62,000 bases of DNA from Symbiodinium natans (Eukaryota > Sar > Dinophyceae > Suessiales > Symbiodiniaceae). The notes under the pieces were generated by a model. The model was not told the origin of the DNA, ran no database searches, and saw nothing but the letters and a program-made list of their open reading frames with translations. The stretch is from assembly GCA_905221605.1 (NCBI GenBank), contig CAJNDS010000224.1, positions 326,585 through 388,584 on the forward strand, in the 5' to 3' direction. Below are positions 47,351 to 57,115 of this stretch, piece after piece (within the stretch, counting starts at the first letter, position 1; every line of letters begins with the position of its first letter). A program made the position numbers and the translations under genes.

Positions 47351-47987
47351 TCGGGCTCTAGGAAATTGCAGATGATGATGCCTTTCTTTCCTAACGAAGC
47401 AACACCAGCACAGAATCCCAGCAGCTAGCAACCTTCTTGGGGCAGGATCTCTGATGCCATTGTGCAAGCAAGAAAGGTATGTACCTTTGTTCTCTGGGAA
47501 ACAAAGTGCCCGTATCTTGTGCCAAAGCTAGGATCACAGGGGCAGCTAGATCTAAGCCCACATGACTCATGACCCCTTTTGTTGCTAGCATGTCTTCCTG
47601 CCATCGTCTACTCTTCAAAGCTTCGGGTGCCCCAGCAGAAGTTTCTTAGCTTGAGCGCTGAGCGTTCAGATGAACTGCCCCCCCCCCCCCCCCCCCACCC
47701 GCCCCCGCCCCCCCCTCAAAGCCCATTAGGTATACAACCCGAAACACCTTCACTGAAAATTCTGCAGGGGCAGCTGATGTTTCGGGTGTATCGGGTGAGG
47801 ATGCTGCAACCTTGAACCCCAAAACTCCAGGGTTTACTGTTTAGGGTTTTTGGGGTTTGGTTCAGAGCTGCCATCGGGTCACTATGCTTTAGCACAGCGT
47901 AAACCCAAAAGTAAGCCCAAAAGTCATCTCGGGGCTCAGGGGTTTCAAGTCTTTCCTGCATCCTGTTCTATGGGCCCTGTGGCGCAG

Positions 47988-48041
47988 GTTCCGCGCACGT
48001 CGCAGGTCGACGTTTCGAGTCTGAACCTCTTCTTCCCTTGA
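47988..48041 (+). CDS. Candidate terminal exon, unrecognised
   Basis: After GGCGCAG the frame reads VPRTSQVDVSSLNLFFP and stops at TGA 48039-48041. This is low-confidence coding potential. Confidence 0.25.
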   Translation, partial: VPRTSQVDVSSLNLFFP

Positions 48042-48257
48042 AGAAGAGGACTATAGCCTTGTCAGGTCTTTTGGTGCTTCGCATCTACTGCGGAGCCCCC
48101 AGCCAGGCACGGCCAAAGCAGAGCATGTGCCAGGGAGGTGCTCGGACTTCGTAGCATTTTTCCACCGTGAGGGTGCCGAAAGGCCCGCACCCGCATGGGT
48201 TGCTCAAACCCCCAGGTCAACTACAATCAATGCCAAACCGAGACCTTCAAATAGTGT

Positions 48258-48364
48258 AGGAGTCGGAAGAATTGCTAATAGTATCCTCTTAGGGTCCTTA
48301 TATGTTTAAATATTGGAATAACGCCCCAAAAGCCCTATTCTAATGAATAAGGCCCCTATATTCG
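48258..48364. mobile_element. Family D element, copy D3
   Basis: GGAGTCGGAAGAATTGCTAA ... CTTAGGGTCCTTATA ... ACGCCCCAAAAGCCCTATTC ... AAGGCCCCTATATTC. Confidence 0.55.
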
Positions 48365-49297
48365 CCTGCAAATAAGCCTCATTCTTACCTTACATCGGGT
48401 TGGAAACCCTCCGAGCCTTGGGGTAGTTGTGGAGGAGTAGTATAGGAGCCCATGGGGCGCATATCTGGCAGAGGCATGAGAGCGCATGCCGAGAGGGCGG
48501 CACTCATGTCAAAAAGGCGCGGTGCTGGTGGTTTGTGGTTTTTGGGGTTGTGGCTGTTTCGGATGCTACCCTAAACCCTAAGCCCTAAACCCTGTCAAAG
48601 GTAAGAAGCACCAGGCTCCGACTGACCATGGCGATGCCCCTCCACACTGAATGTCAACACACTGCGGGCTGCGGGAGCGTGTCCTAAGCCCTAAACCCCA
48701 AACCCTAAACCCTAAACCCTAAACCCCAAACCCTTTTTAAACATAGAGTAAAAGGGCCGCAGGGGTGCGGGGCCTTGGATGTTCTGGCCACAGTGTGCTA
48801 TGGGAGGGACCTTAAGAAGCCCCAACAAAGGAACACTGCAGCCATGTCAGTAGTCAGCATAGGAGACCTCAGGATGAGTAGCTGCTGTGAGGGAACCTAC
48901 AACCCTCACGCCTTTCATGCCGGTCGCCTCTGTGCCTAGCCTCCTTACCCCATTCTGCCCCCAAAACATACCAAAAACCCTAAAACCTAGGCCCTAAACC
49001 CAAAACCAAAAACCCTAAACCCAAAATTCACTGCTCAGGCATGAGTCCCCCGGAGACGTGAGCCAAGCCGGTTCACTGTGAGGCCCTAAGACAGGAGCCG
49101 AATGCCCTAAAACCCTAAAACCTTAAAACCCTAAAACCCTAAACCCTAATGCCTCAGAACCCTTCATCGATTTGGGGGAGCACTTCTACCTAAAGTCTCT
49201 GCAACACCGGCGAGATGTGATCTCGCCTAGGGTGCAAGTGCGCCGCGCCGGAAGGACAAAAGGCACCCCCAGGACGCGCGCACGGTTTTTGGGCTTT

Positions 49298-49362
49298 TGG
49301 GGTTTAGGGTGTTTAGGGTGTTTAGGGTGTTTAGGGTGTTTAGGGTGTTTAGGGTGTTTAGC
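49298..49362. repeat. TTTAGGGTG 9-bp array
   Basis: Six consecutive 9-mers TTTAGGGTG, a length variant of TTTAGGG that is in step with codon triplets. Confidence 0.95.
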
Positions 49363-49555
49363 AGGGTCAAGAAAACATCCAGTTTAGACTCGGACAAGCA
49401 TCCGAGTTCACTCTTGAGTGCGCATCCTGATCTAGTGGTGGGCTAGCCTCCCAGACAACCTGTGGTGCATTTAGAGGCCCTGGCAAAATGCATTTGATTT
49501 TTTTCTTTTCCTTGCCGAAAACGAGGTTGCCGCAGTGGCTAGTTCCTGAGGCGCA

Positions 49556-49781
49556 ACATCGCACATGCGTCCGCCTCTTCTCCCTGCGTATGCCCACATT
49601 CCCCTCGTCTGTGCTGGGCCCGGCTCAGCACACGAACACGTTCTTCGTGGTGCTCCCGAACGGCCAGTTCCTTGGGCAGCAGGTGAACGTGCAGTCCGTT
49701 CGCCGAGACGGGGTCCGGTCTCTGAGAGCTGCCTTTGCAAACCGGCGCCGGCTGCATGAGCAAGAATCCGACGTTTCCTGA
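49556..49781 (+). CDS. Candidate exon or small protein, unrecognised
   Basis: The open frame reads LRMPTFPSSVLGPAQHTNTF, then FVVLPNGQFLGQQVNVQSVR, then an Arg-rich end, stopping at TGA 49779-49781. The longer open frame begins at an ATG at 49488. It is GC-rich and free of telomere-like sequence, so coding is plausible. No domain recognised. Confidence 0.4.
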
Positions 49782-50284
49782 ACCCCAAACATTCAGACCC
49801 ATGACGACCCTAGCATGACGTAGCTGGGTTCAGGCTTTAGAGTTGAGGGTCTGAAGATTAGGGTTGAGGGTTGAGCCTGCTGGGACGGGCTTGAACTGCC
49901 TCTGGTCCCGACGAACCGTCCGCTTGCGGACCTCGGTTGCCTAGGAGGGGTACCCATGTGAGGCAAAAAAACGGGTCCGAAAAATGGGGGGGGAGGATTT
50001 GGAGGGGGGTGTCTGTTCTCCCAACCTATACACCCTCGGCCCGAGGCCTCGGCGGATTCCGATCAAGTCTTATAATACTATTCTTGTTACAGTAATCCTT
50101 CGACAAATCTATACTTCACGACTGTAACGACTGTTCCATTCTGCCTCTGGCCAGGCAACAGTAGCCGCATTTAATACACTATCAAACATGACTTACTGCC
50201 ACGCGTATGAAAATATCTAGGATGCCCCTCTGAAAAAGGATCCTAGGCATAGCACGTCAAAAAGTACGACCCGCCACACTCTCC

Positions 50285-50520
50285 TTTGTCGCAAAAAATA
50301 TTTCTGCTGTGGAGAGGACAAAAGAACGACCGCCAACTTACACACAGTGACATAACAAGACTGCAGAGAGAGTTACAATATCAGTTTCCCTACAGTCTTG
50401 AGTAAATCTGGAGTCTAGAACATGACATTTCGATCAAACCCCCCCTAATAATAAAAACACATTTCGAATTTCTATTGGGGGGTGGGGGACCCCCCGTTTA
50501 ATATTAGAGGGAACGATTAC
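50285..50520. repeat. Duplicated segment SD3, copy 1
   Basis: GGACAAAAGAACGACCGCCA ... ACTGCAGAGAGAGTTACAAT ... TTCGAATTTCTATTGGGGGG, repeated at 51210-51665. It is contiguous here. Confidence 0.9.
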
Positions 50521-51209
50521 AGCCAAGCCTGCCTCAAACCGCCTCCGGGACCTAGGTTGTGGCAGTCATCTACATACATACTTAAACGCAATGACCTCAC
50601 AATATAGTAACCCATACACCACCAAAGTCGCCAAGGTCATCGTACGCTGCACAATGGTATCCGTATCCGACGCGATGCGACCTTCAACCACGAGTTCTGA
50701 CAACTGACACATGCAGAATTGATTCGTGTCTGATTCATTCAGACTAGCTTGTTATGTTCACGCCTACACATTGATTTATCGCCGAAAAGGTTCCAAGTAG
50801 CATTTGTTTCACATGCCACGATGAAGATCAGCAGCAGGCCGTGTACAACCAAACCCTGAGGCCTTCATCCGGCATCCGAGACCTCTCTAATTTATACATT
50901 GCGCAAATACAGCACGGCGTCTGATAACAGATTCTAGTTGTCCAACATACAAAAAGGGATGGCAGAAGAGCTGCGCAATCCCGATGTGTCACCATTTCTC
51001 GTCTTGTTTGTTCGCACGCAAGGAGTGCAACCTGATTATACTTAGAACAGCACATGCCTTTCTGCGAGAGAGTCTGCCATCGTCGAGAAGTCATTTCATC
51101 CGTATCCTCATTTGAACTATTGTTGGTTGTACTCTTTAGCGAACAATTCTGATATTGATCGCTTCTGCCTCTGGCGAAGGAACAACACGCACTTTAGGAT
51201 GCGTAGAAC

Positions 51210-51457
51210 TAGAAGATTTCTGCTGTGGCGAGGACAAAAGAACGACCGCCAACTTACACACGGTGACATAACAAGACTGCAGAGAGAGTTACAATATCAG
51301 TCTCCCTACAGTCTCAATCCGCTGTTGAAGTTAAAGTCACTGCCGTCAGCTAAACATCGCTCAGAAAAAAATCCCCATATCAATATGTACACAAAGCGCG
51401 GACACAAACCCCAAAACACTGCCAGCTTGCTGAAGCCAACGAGAGTTAAGAGTCAAG

Positions 51458-51526
<69 letters not shown>

Positions 51527-51665
51527 CACCAGAGTTCAGTGCTTGATTACTTGAGTAAATCTGGAGTCTAGAATATGGCATTTCGATAAAACCCCCCCCC
51601 TAATAATAAAACACATTTCGAATTTCTATTGGGGGGTGGGGGGGGACCCCCGTTTAATATAAGCG
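51210..51665. repeat. Duplicated segment SD3, copy 2, with insertion of about 235 bp
   Basis: Homologous to 50285-50520, but interrupted at TACAGTCT by 51315-51549, which includes a (CT)n tract at 51461-51521. Either an insertion here or a deletion in copy 1. Confidence 0.88.
51461..51521. repeat. (CT)n microsatellite
   Basis: About 30 CT dinucleotides inside the SD3 copy 2 insertion. Confidence 0.97.
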
Positions 51666-52150
51666 GAAGGGTGGGGAGGTAAGAGGGGCGCTCAGGAGTA
51701 ACAGGAGTGTTGCTCTTTTTCTCTCGTCCAGGGATCTCTTGGTTCTAAAAGGTTTTGGGGAATTCTCTGGGGGGGGGGAGGTTGCCATTGAGGGCTTGCC
51801 ATGGGGTAGGTTTTGAGCATATTTTTCTGGTCAATTTTTATTACCCTTAATCCCCAGAATATTCCCGAAACAGCCATGGAATTTCATTTTTCAGGGCTCC
51901 CCAATGTAATCCTCCCCCTCCCCCCCCCCCAAGCCTACCCTACCCCAGCTGAACCCTAAACCCTACTCTCACCGGCGCCGGTTCTTTGGGTTTTTTTGGT
52001 TGGGGGTGGTCATGATTCCACACTGCGCGCATTAGGGTTTAGGGGTTTCAGGGATTTCAGGGGGATTTAGGGTTTTAGGGATTTTGGGGGCTCGGGAATT
52101 TAGGAATGTTAGGGAATTGGGGATTTAGGGTTTGGAGCCTCCGGTTCCAG

Positions 52151-52246
52151 GTACACCATGGACGACTCCCAGATCAAGCCCGCCAAGCCCGCCGAGCTGG
52201 GCCTGCTCCAGGGCAACCCACCCGAGGAGCTCAAGGACGACAACCC
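52151..52246 (+). CDS. USP exon (W-YTMDDSQIKP)
   Basis: After TTCCAG the exon reads YTMDDSQIKPAKPAELGLLQ, then GNPPEELKDDN. Starting in phase 2 suits a preceding Trp, as in the family's WY.FDD. The donor GC at 52247 puts the next exon in frame; the stronger-looking GCAAGT at 52260 would not. Confidence 0.72.
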
Positions 52247-52692
52247 GCGCCTGGGGCCCGCAAGTGGGGCTTGGGGCCTGGGATTGCGCAAAGATTTGAT
52301 CGATTTAACTATGCATTTTTTAGATGTATTCAGATTGGTATTCTCTATTTTTTCGGAAAAGCCCTCTTAACTATTCGTTTTTGATCATTAATACCACACA
52401 TACCTCGCGATAATAATTCAAGCTGATCATGCAACATTTGTTTTGTTTGAGGGGCCCGCAAAGTGGGGTTGAGGGCTTGGGATTGTGAGGTTTCGGGCCA
52501 GGGGTTAGGGTTTTGCTTGAAGCTTGATTTTGGTAACCTTCCTTGGTAGGTTGGAAGAAAGTAGGTTTTGGAGTTGGTTCAGTTGAGCCGAAACCCCACG
52601 CCCCCAGGTACATGCTGTTTTATCGGTGCACCAACGCACCCGCAACGCCGCCGCTGCGGATACCGGAGGAGATGGAGAGCTACGTCCAGAAG
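52151..52692 (+). CDS. Ubiquitin-specific protease, end of catalytic domain (gene span of two exons)
   Basis: The two exons join in phase as YTMDDSQIKPAELGL-type sequence followed by YMLFYRC. In USP (peptidase C19) enzymes the catalytic domain ends with the pattern W..FDD..V.P......AY.LFYR, just after the catalytic His loop, so this is very likely the last part of a USP. The exons are 52151-52246 (GC donor, alternative GCAAGT at 52260) and 52608-52692 (GC donor, GCTTGT). Both begin with one base completing a split codon. The Cys box, His box and C-terminal exons are not identified. A second copy of the first exon lies at 30554-30640. USPs remove ubiquitin from proteins in the cytosol or nucleus. 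Confidence 0.7.
52608..52692 (+). CDS. USP exon (YMLFYR)
   Basis: After CCCCAG the exon reads YMLFYRCTNAPATPPLRIPE, then EMESYVQK. YMLFYR is the hallmark end of the USP fold. The donor is GC (GCTTGT), in phase 0. Confidence 0.8.
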
Positions 52693-52813
52693 GCTTGTGG
52701 GGGAACCCAAGGGTTGAGGCTAGGACTTTGAGGGTACTGAGCCGAAAGCCCTAAACCCCAAACCCTAAACCTAAAACCTAAACCCTCAACCCTAAACCCT
52801 AACTTGCTGATGA

Positions 52814-52864
52814 GGAAGATGGGAAGCGGACGAAGTGGGGGACTACACTCCCTGCACGTCGAGG
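52814..52864 (+). CDS. Possible next protease exon
   Basis: After GATGAG the frame reads EDGKRTKWGTTLPARRG in phase 0. There is no conserved motif; assignment rests on position and phase only. Confidence 0.25.
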
Positions 52865-52879
52865 CGTGCATCTATACAG

Positions 52880-52962
52880 CGATAAAACATATGATTATAT
52901 GTATGCATATATGTATATATATATATATATATGTATATATAGATTTGTTTCTGTATATAGAT
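52880..52962. repeat. (AT)n-rich microsatellite
   Basis: ATGTATATATAT-type simple sequence. Confidence 0.9.
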
Positions 52963-53101
52963 ATAGATCGGGGATCCTTGGCCCCCACCCCCCCCCCCCC
53001 CCTGCTCCTCGAAGAAGCACCGTCCAGAAAATCCCAAACCCTCCTGCGTTCGCGTGGGGAGGAGCCCAGGAACGCTGAAATCGTGGGCCCCAAGTGTGCA
53101 G

Positions 53102-53138
53102 GCTCAGATCGTCTTGGCCAGAAGCGAGTACGGAATGC
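53102..53138 (+). CDS. Candidate exon, possibly protease
   Basis: After GTGTGCAG the exon reads AQIVLARSEYGMR to a canonical GTGAGC donor at 53139-53144 (end 53138, phase 1). Confidence 0.4.
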
Positions 53139-53775
53139 GCGGTGAGCACAGCAGCTGTCCATGTTGGGTTGGCCCAGGGTGTGGGGGGCTTGTTCCCCGT
53201 GGTCTGTAGTAAACGATTGGGTTGAAGGGAGAAAATTGCAGTTCGCAAAAATCTGGTATCTTTTTTGGGGGGTTAGCTTGAGATTTAGAGAGCGGCCATC
53301 TATTCCTTGCTTGTGCCTAGCCCTAAACCCGGCGGTGTGGTTACAAGGCTGGGAATCCCTAAGCCCAACGCCCTAAGCCCTAAGCCCTAAGCCCGAAGCC
53401 CGAAGCCCTAAGCCCTAAACCCTAAACCCTAAAACCCTAAACCCTAAACCCATGGACCTTTTGCAATACAAGAGAGCGCCCCCCTCCACCAACCCCTCGG
53501 ACAGCCATCGCTTTTTGGTGGTGGGCCTTCGGGCCAAAGGCTCTATCCCCCGGGCAAGCAAGTGGCAATCTAGGCCCAACCAACGCCCCAAAACCTTGAA
53601 CCGTCAAGGTCCCCGAAAATCCCGAGAACCCCTCCTAAACCCGGAGCCCTAAACCCGAAACCCTGAACCCTGAGCCCTAAACCCTAGTTAAACTCTAAAC
53701 CCGAAAACCCGAAAACCCTAAACCCTAAACCCTAGACCCTAAACCCTAAAACCTAAACCCTAAACCCTGAACCCT

Positions 53776-53900
53776 AAACCCTGAATCCTGCGCTTTCTGA
53801 GAGCTCGGCAGAGACTTGCTCGACGTGGGGCTTCGTAAGGTGTTTGGGGTTTAGCGTTTGGGGTTTGGGGTTCAGGGTTTAGGGTTTGGGGTTTAGGGTT
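53776..53900. repeat. Parent block for 30711-30897
   Basis: It shares CGCTTTCTGAGAGCTCGGCA and GGGGTTTAGCGTTTGGGGTT with 30711-30897. The 30-kb copy has about 55 bp extra between them. Confidence 0.9.
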
Positions 53901-53986
53901 CCGGTGTTAGGGGCCATGACCCCAAACAGGGCCGATAGTTTCTAACAAAATGCCGCCCCTTCACCCTGAAATGCCCGCTAAGCTAC

Positions 53987-54032
53987 TACTTGGAGGTGCA
54001 GGGAAGTTTTTTACCCCAATTATAACTGGGTT
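53987..54032. mobile_element. Family A element fragment
   Basis: TACTTGGAGGTGCAGGGAAG followed by CCAATTATAACTG. Left end only. Confidence 0.55.
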
Positions 54033-54219
54033 CCGGGGGCGAACTCAGCCGCTGCTTTTTTTTTTTTTGGGGGGGGGGGGACTTTCCACAGAGGCAAGAA
54101 ATGCTACAACTACAAAACGAAACATTTCAACGAATTTCCATTAAAGAAAACAGTTCCCGCCAAAGCAACCAATACCAAAAAACCGAAACAACCCAACAAC
54201 AACAATTTTGCAGGACTCT

Positions 54220-54475
54220 TCGAAAAACCAATTCCCACAAGACCAAAAAACCAATTCCCGCAAAACCCAAAAAACCAATTCCCACGAAACCAAAAAAACC
54301 AATACCAAAAAAACCAAAAGAACCAAAAAAAACAATTTTCCGAGACTCTGTGAAAGCTTTGGAGATAAGCTTACCAATCAAAAGTCCCGGAAAATTGGTT
54401 TTTTTGGTTTTTTTGGTTCTTTTGGTATTGGTTTTTTTGGTTCTTTGGGAATTGGTTTTTTGGGACTATGTCTTT
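54220..54475. repeat. Foldback: AACCAATTCCC/AACC-rich inverted repeat
   Basis: The left arm (54262-54350) carries AAACCAATTCCC and ACCAAAAAAACCAATACC. The right arm (54388-54468) carries their complements GGTATTGGTTTTTTTGG and GGGAATTGGTTTT. The spacer is about 40 bp. It would form a long hairpin. It creates spurious open frames on both strands. Confidence 0.88.
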
Positions 54476-55147
54476 TGGTTTCGGTGTCCCAGTTCCCCCT
54501 ATGAGCCATGCACTCACATCCAAACACATAATCTGGCAGGTCGTTTTGGCTGCTTACTCGCATTACAGTTTGAACCTATCTCATACAGAAAAATGTATAT
54601 TATATGCTACCCCCCCCCGGCCGGCCCCCCTCCTAAACCTAGGTTTCGTACACTTTTGTCGTAAGGATGTGATACTCAGTTGCTTTGGATGAGTATCATG
54701 TAAGACCTTATGTGCTTGTGAGTCTTGCGGATAATTTGAAAAATGAGAATTGTTTTTGAGAAATGAGAACCATGTTGGGAGACCTGTGGAAAGCATTGAA
54801 AGTGAAAAAAGAGATGTTTGTAGCAGCCCGCTGGAAGGTCCCAGGAAATAGTGAAAGGATATTTGCTCACAGTATTCTCGCGTCCCCGGGGGTTGCAGCA
54901 AAAGGTTTTATGCATCACCCTATGCGCTCGAAAACTTCCTAGTCTTATGGTTCGAGGCTTACCATCCTTCCTTCTCCATTAAATATCTGTCTTTGATATG
55001 CAAAAACACATGATGTGTGTACTTATTCTGCTTTTTCTCTGCGTTTCCACAGGAGGCAAGCACTACAAACACAGGCAAGGTTCAATTCCTATAGGTAACG
55101 CTGAAAACTGAAACACGAGATCCTTTAATCCTATAGGGTTTCATACT

Positions 55148-55185
55148 GACATACATACATACGTACATACGTACATACAGACATA
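55148..55185. repeat. (ACAT/ACGT)n tetranucleotide microsatellite
   Basis: ATACATACATACGTACATAC-type repeat. Confidence 0.9.
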
Positions 55186-55639
55186 CGCAGTTGTTGGCTA
55201 ACCCCGTGAAAGCTTTAGAGGTAAACCCTTAAAACCCCTGGACCTGCAAACCCTATAAGGTGTAAAGGTTTAAACACCTGCCTAAGGTCTGGGCATTTAT
55301 ACCTTAGCGCCTATACGGTTAAAAACCTTTGAACCCTTTAGAGCCCTATAGGGTTTCTCTATGGGCTTAGTTTTACATGCCTAAATCTTAAACCCTAAAC
55401 CTTTAAATCTTAACCCTATAGGGATTAAAGGTTCGCCGAAATACGAACCTAAATGGTATAGGGTTAAGGTCTCAATACCTAAATCTTAAACCCTTAAGGT
55501 TTAAACTTTATGGGCTTAGGTTTACATGCCTAAATCTAAACCCTAAACCTTTAATTCTTAACCCTCTTGGGTTTAGCAGGGGCGGGAAGTCGCAGCATGT
55601 AAAACCCCAAAAACGCAGCGGCTGACTTCGCCCCCCGAA

Positions 55640-55725
55640 CCTATAACTGTATTTAAGTCCTTCAAGCAGATTTGTATAATTAGACTTAGAATTGGTGTGA
55701 TAAGTACCCATGGACCTCCAAGTAG
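55640..55725. mobile_element. Family A element remnant (right end)
   Basis: CTATAACTGTATTTAAGTCC ... GATAAGTACCCATGGACC, then TCCAAGTAG. The left terminal repeat is missing. Confidence 0.65.
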
Positions 55726-56101
55726 GACCCAGAGTACCTTTTTTTTGGGGCTTCGGTTCCTCTAGGGCCCCTTTGCACCTAAGGGGTACCTTTCTCTTCC
55801 CAGGCTCGGTTCGAGGTTGAGGGGTAGGGCGGGTAGGGCGCTAAAGGCATGGAAAGGCATTTTAGGGGGCTCAAATGAGGCTTCTGGACGTAGGAGTGGT
55901 AAGCTTTTCGCCTTCAAAAGGGGAAGGGATGCAGCTTTAAACAGGTTTGAAGGTGTTTACGGAGGTCAAGGATTGGGAGTTCCGGGCACGAGGCCCGGCG
56001 GCAACACAGCGCGCTTCCTTGAGCCATTTGAAGCCGCTCAAAAGGCTCGCCTCCGTGACAGGCCAAACAAAAGTGGCAAGTGCAAGGTGCTCCAGGTGCC
56101 C

Positions 56102-56239
56102 CTTGGAGGTTCATGGTACTTCTTAGCCAAGTATAACTGTACCCAACTGTATTTATCTCCACATTTTTGGCGCTTGAGGAGCTTCTAAGTGGGCTAAAAG
56201 TACAGATAAAATTGGGAAATAGGTACCATGAACCTCCAG
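56102..56239. mobile_element. Family A element, copy A8 (complete)
   Basis: The ends are CTTGGAGGTTCATGGTACTT and AGGTACCATGAACCTCCAG, about 138 bp apart. It abuts the block shared with 30898-31480; at 30898 the same block is preceded by telomere-like sequence instead. Confidence 0.88.
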
Positions 56240-56855
56240 AAGCACTCCACCCACAACTTCCCCACCTCTTCAATACAAGGGCCGCGAGGCTGGTTCTTAC
56301 ATTTGTGCCTGTGCAAATAGTGTGTCGATTCAGCTTCCCCCTACCAGGTTGAGCCCCGCAAAACCCCCCCAAAACCGTTTACTTCTTACGGGTGCTCGCG
56401 GGCCTTATTTGTTTTGTGGTGTAGTTTATAGGGTTTTCAAGAAGAGCCCTAAACCCGAAAACCCCCTGAAACCTTAAACCGCAATAAGCCCCAAGACCCC
56501 AAACCGATTGAGACCCAGGCAGGGCAGGGGTTGAGTCGATGTGGGTATTTCCGAAAATAGGGGTACCCCTCGTATACCCCCCAAATACTATATCATCCTT
56601 TTAGAGGAGCCCAAAAAGGATGCTTGGAGGTTATTCGCCAATTATAACTGTACCTTCTTACTGTACTTCTATCCATATTAGGGCACTTAAGGGGCTTATA
56701 AGTGGGTAATAAGTACAGTAATTATAGCTGGTTAATAAGTACCATGAACCTCCAAGTAAACCCCCTAAAACCCCCTAAGACCCTAAAAACCTTCAAAAAA
56801 CCCACCCTAAAATTCCCTAAAATTCCTTAAAACCCCCTAAAACCCCCTCATATAC
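56238..56855. repeat. Parent block for 30898-31480
   Basis: Over about 580 bp it is close to identical to 30898-31480 (for example TTCAATACAAGGGCCGCGAG, GTCGATGTGGGTATTTCCG), including an embedded family A element. Confidence 0.92.
56622..56757. mobile_element. Family A element, copy A9
   Basis: The ends are GCTTGGAGGTTATTCGCC and AATAAGTACCATGAACCTCC, about 136 bp apart. Its duplicate at 31258-31391 has lost the left end. Confidence 0.85.
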
Positions 56856-56859
56856 ACGA

Positions 56860-57110
56860 AGTGAAGGGACATACGACAAACCTGTAGACCTCTCATCAAA
56901 CCCTACGAGCACGAAGGGAGGAGGCACACGACAAACCCTACCAGCACGAAGCGAGGGGACATACGACAAACCTCTGAAAATAGAATCTTATATTGCTTAA
57001 TGTTTTGGGATTCTCAAACCCTACGAGCACGAAGGGAGGGGACATACGACAAAGCCTAAGAGCACGAAGGGCGGGGACATGCACAAATCTCTAAAAATGA
57101 AACTTTACAT
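56860..57110. repeat. GAGCACGAAGGGAGGGGACA tandem/dispersed repeat
   Basis: About five copies of a unit of 30-40 bp (CCCTACGAGCACGAAGGGAG, then GGGACATACGACAAA), with one AT-rich insert. It lies just before the large satellite. Confidence 0.88.
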
Positions 57111-57115
57111 TTCTG

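Larger units (their letters stand above)
47058..52150. other. Region between the decarboxylase-like gene and the protease exons
   Basis: It contains telomere-like tracts, poly-C runs (47176-47196, 47679-47696), a family D element, a duplicated AT-richer segment (50.3-51.7 kb) and three candidate exons listed separately. The upstream catalytic Cys and main His-box exons expected for a ubiquitin-specific protease were not found here. Confidence 0.5.
53139..57110. other. Spacer or intron sequence after the protease exons
   Basis: No gene recognised. It holds telomere-like tracts (53365-53455, 53655-53780), the parent blocks of the collapsed copy at 30.7-31.5 kb, a foldback, family A elements, an ACAT/ACGT microsatellite (55148-55185) and an unusual AT-richer tract (55200-55570) in which CCCTATAGGG palindromic variants of the telomere-like motif recur. 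Confidence 0.55.

Noticed and set aside
51112-51546. 144-codon open frame on +
   Set aside because: It depends on the (CT)n tract, and the corresponding part of SD3 copy 1 is not open.
54101-54664. 187-codon open frame on + and matching frames on -
   Set aside because: It runs through the AACC-rich foldback; low complexity and mirrored on both strands.
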